From NCBI GenBank assembly GCA_964520975.1, contig CAZFPA010000097.1, forward strand, positions 1-6,448: a DNA stretch of 6,448 nucleotides, given 5' to 3'. Shown piece after piece: positions 6,400 through 6,448 of this stretch. Position 1 is the stretch's first letter, and each line of letters opens with the position of its first letter. The DNA is from CAZFPA01 sp964520975 (GTDB taxonomy: Bacteria > Bacillota > Negativicutes > Selenomonadales > Selenomonadaceae). The notes under the pieces are model-generated. The model had not been told where the DNA came from. It ran no database searches and worked only from the letters and a program-made list of their open reading frames with translations. The position numbers and the translations under genes were made by a program.

Positions 6400-6429
6400 A
6401 TTATAACGCCATTGTTCAGGATTCCGCAA
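6400..6429 (-). promoter_or_regulatory. Sigma-70-type promoter of the HPr-domain activator gene
   Basis: The minus strand carries a perfect -10 TATAAT (6405-6400) with a weak -35 TTGCGG (6429-6424) at 18-bp spacing. The start would lie near 6393, giving a leader of about 30 nt with an AAAGGA stretch before the ATG at 6364. The weak -35 falls inside the palindrome at 6417-6441, which may therefore be an operator. Confidence 0.6.
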
Positions 6430-6441
6430 CGCGGAATCCTG
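6417..6441. repeat. Perfect 25-bp palindrome upstream of the activator gene
   Basis: CAGGATTCCGC (6417-6427) and its exact reverse complement GCGGAATCCTG (6431-6441) flank AAC. No T-run follows on either strand, so it is not a typical terminator. It overlaps the predicted -35 element of the activator promoter, which suggests a repressor or activator operator. It could instead be a hairpin belonging to an upstream gene outside the window. Confidence 0.65.
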
Positions 6442-6448
6442 CCGGTCA

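Overview
The window looks like chromosomal DNA of a moderately GC-rich Gram-positive-lineage bacterium, most likely a Negativicutes member (Selenomonas/Mitsuokella-like). This is inferred from gene style: an HPr that keeps both His15 and Ser46, a sigma-54 system controlling PTS genes, and a signal-peptide-bearing double solute-binding sensor. The genus is not proven. All genes lie on the minus strand, so the biological order runs from high to low coordinates. I see no rRNA, tRNA, CRISPR array, insertion sequence or phage gene.

Order of transcription: (1) 6364-4691, a sigma-54-dependent activator (bacterial enhancer-binding protein) whose N-terminus is an HPr-like domain, followed by PAS, AAA+ and Fis-type HTH domains; it has its own sigma-70-like promoter and a perfect 25-bp palindrome at the right edge. 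(2) 4690-4330, a 361-bp control region holding three related 17-bp dyads spaced about 2 and 3 helical turns apart, an IHF-like site, a near-perfect -24/-12 sigma-54 promoter and a leader hairpin. (3) ptsH (HPr) and ptsI (enzyme I), the general phosphotransferase proteins, closed by a rho-independent terminator. (4) From 2136 off the left edge, a membrane sensor with two periplasmic solute-binding domains, one transmembrane segment and a degenerate GGDEF domain, probably continuing into an EAL domain outside the window.

The central idea is a closed regulatory loop. The activator carries an HPr-like domain that keeps the phosphorylatable histidine (His15) but lacks the HPr kinase serine. It sits directly upstream of a sigma-54 promoter that drives the genes for HPr and enzyme I, the enzyme that could phosphorylate that histidine. 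The PTS phosphorylation state may therefore set the expression of the PTS general proteins. The genes, promoter and repeats are seen directly; the regulatory wiring is inferred.

The left-hand sensor gene was read by translating the minus strand by hand. It is open without a stop for 712 codons from its ATG to the window edge.
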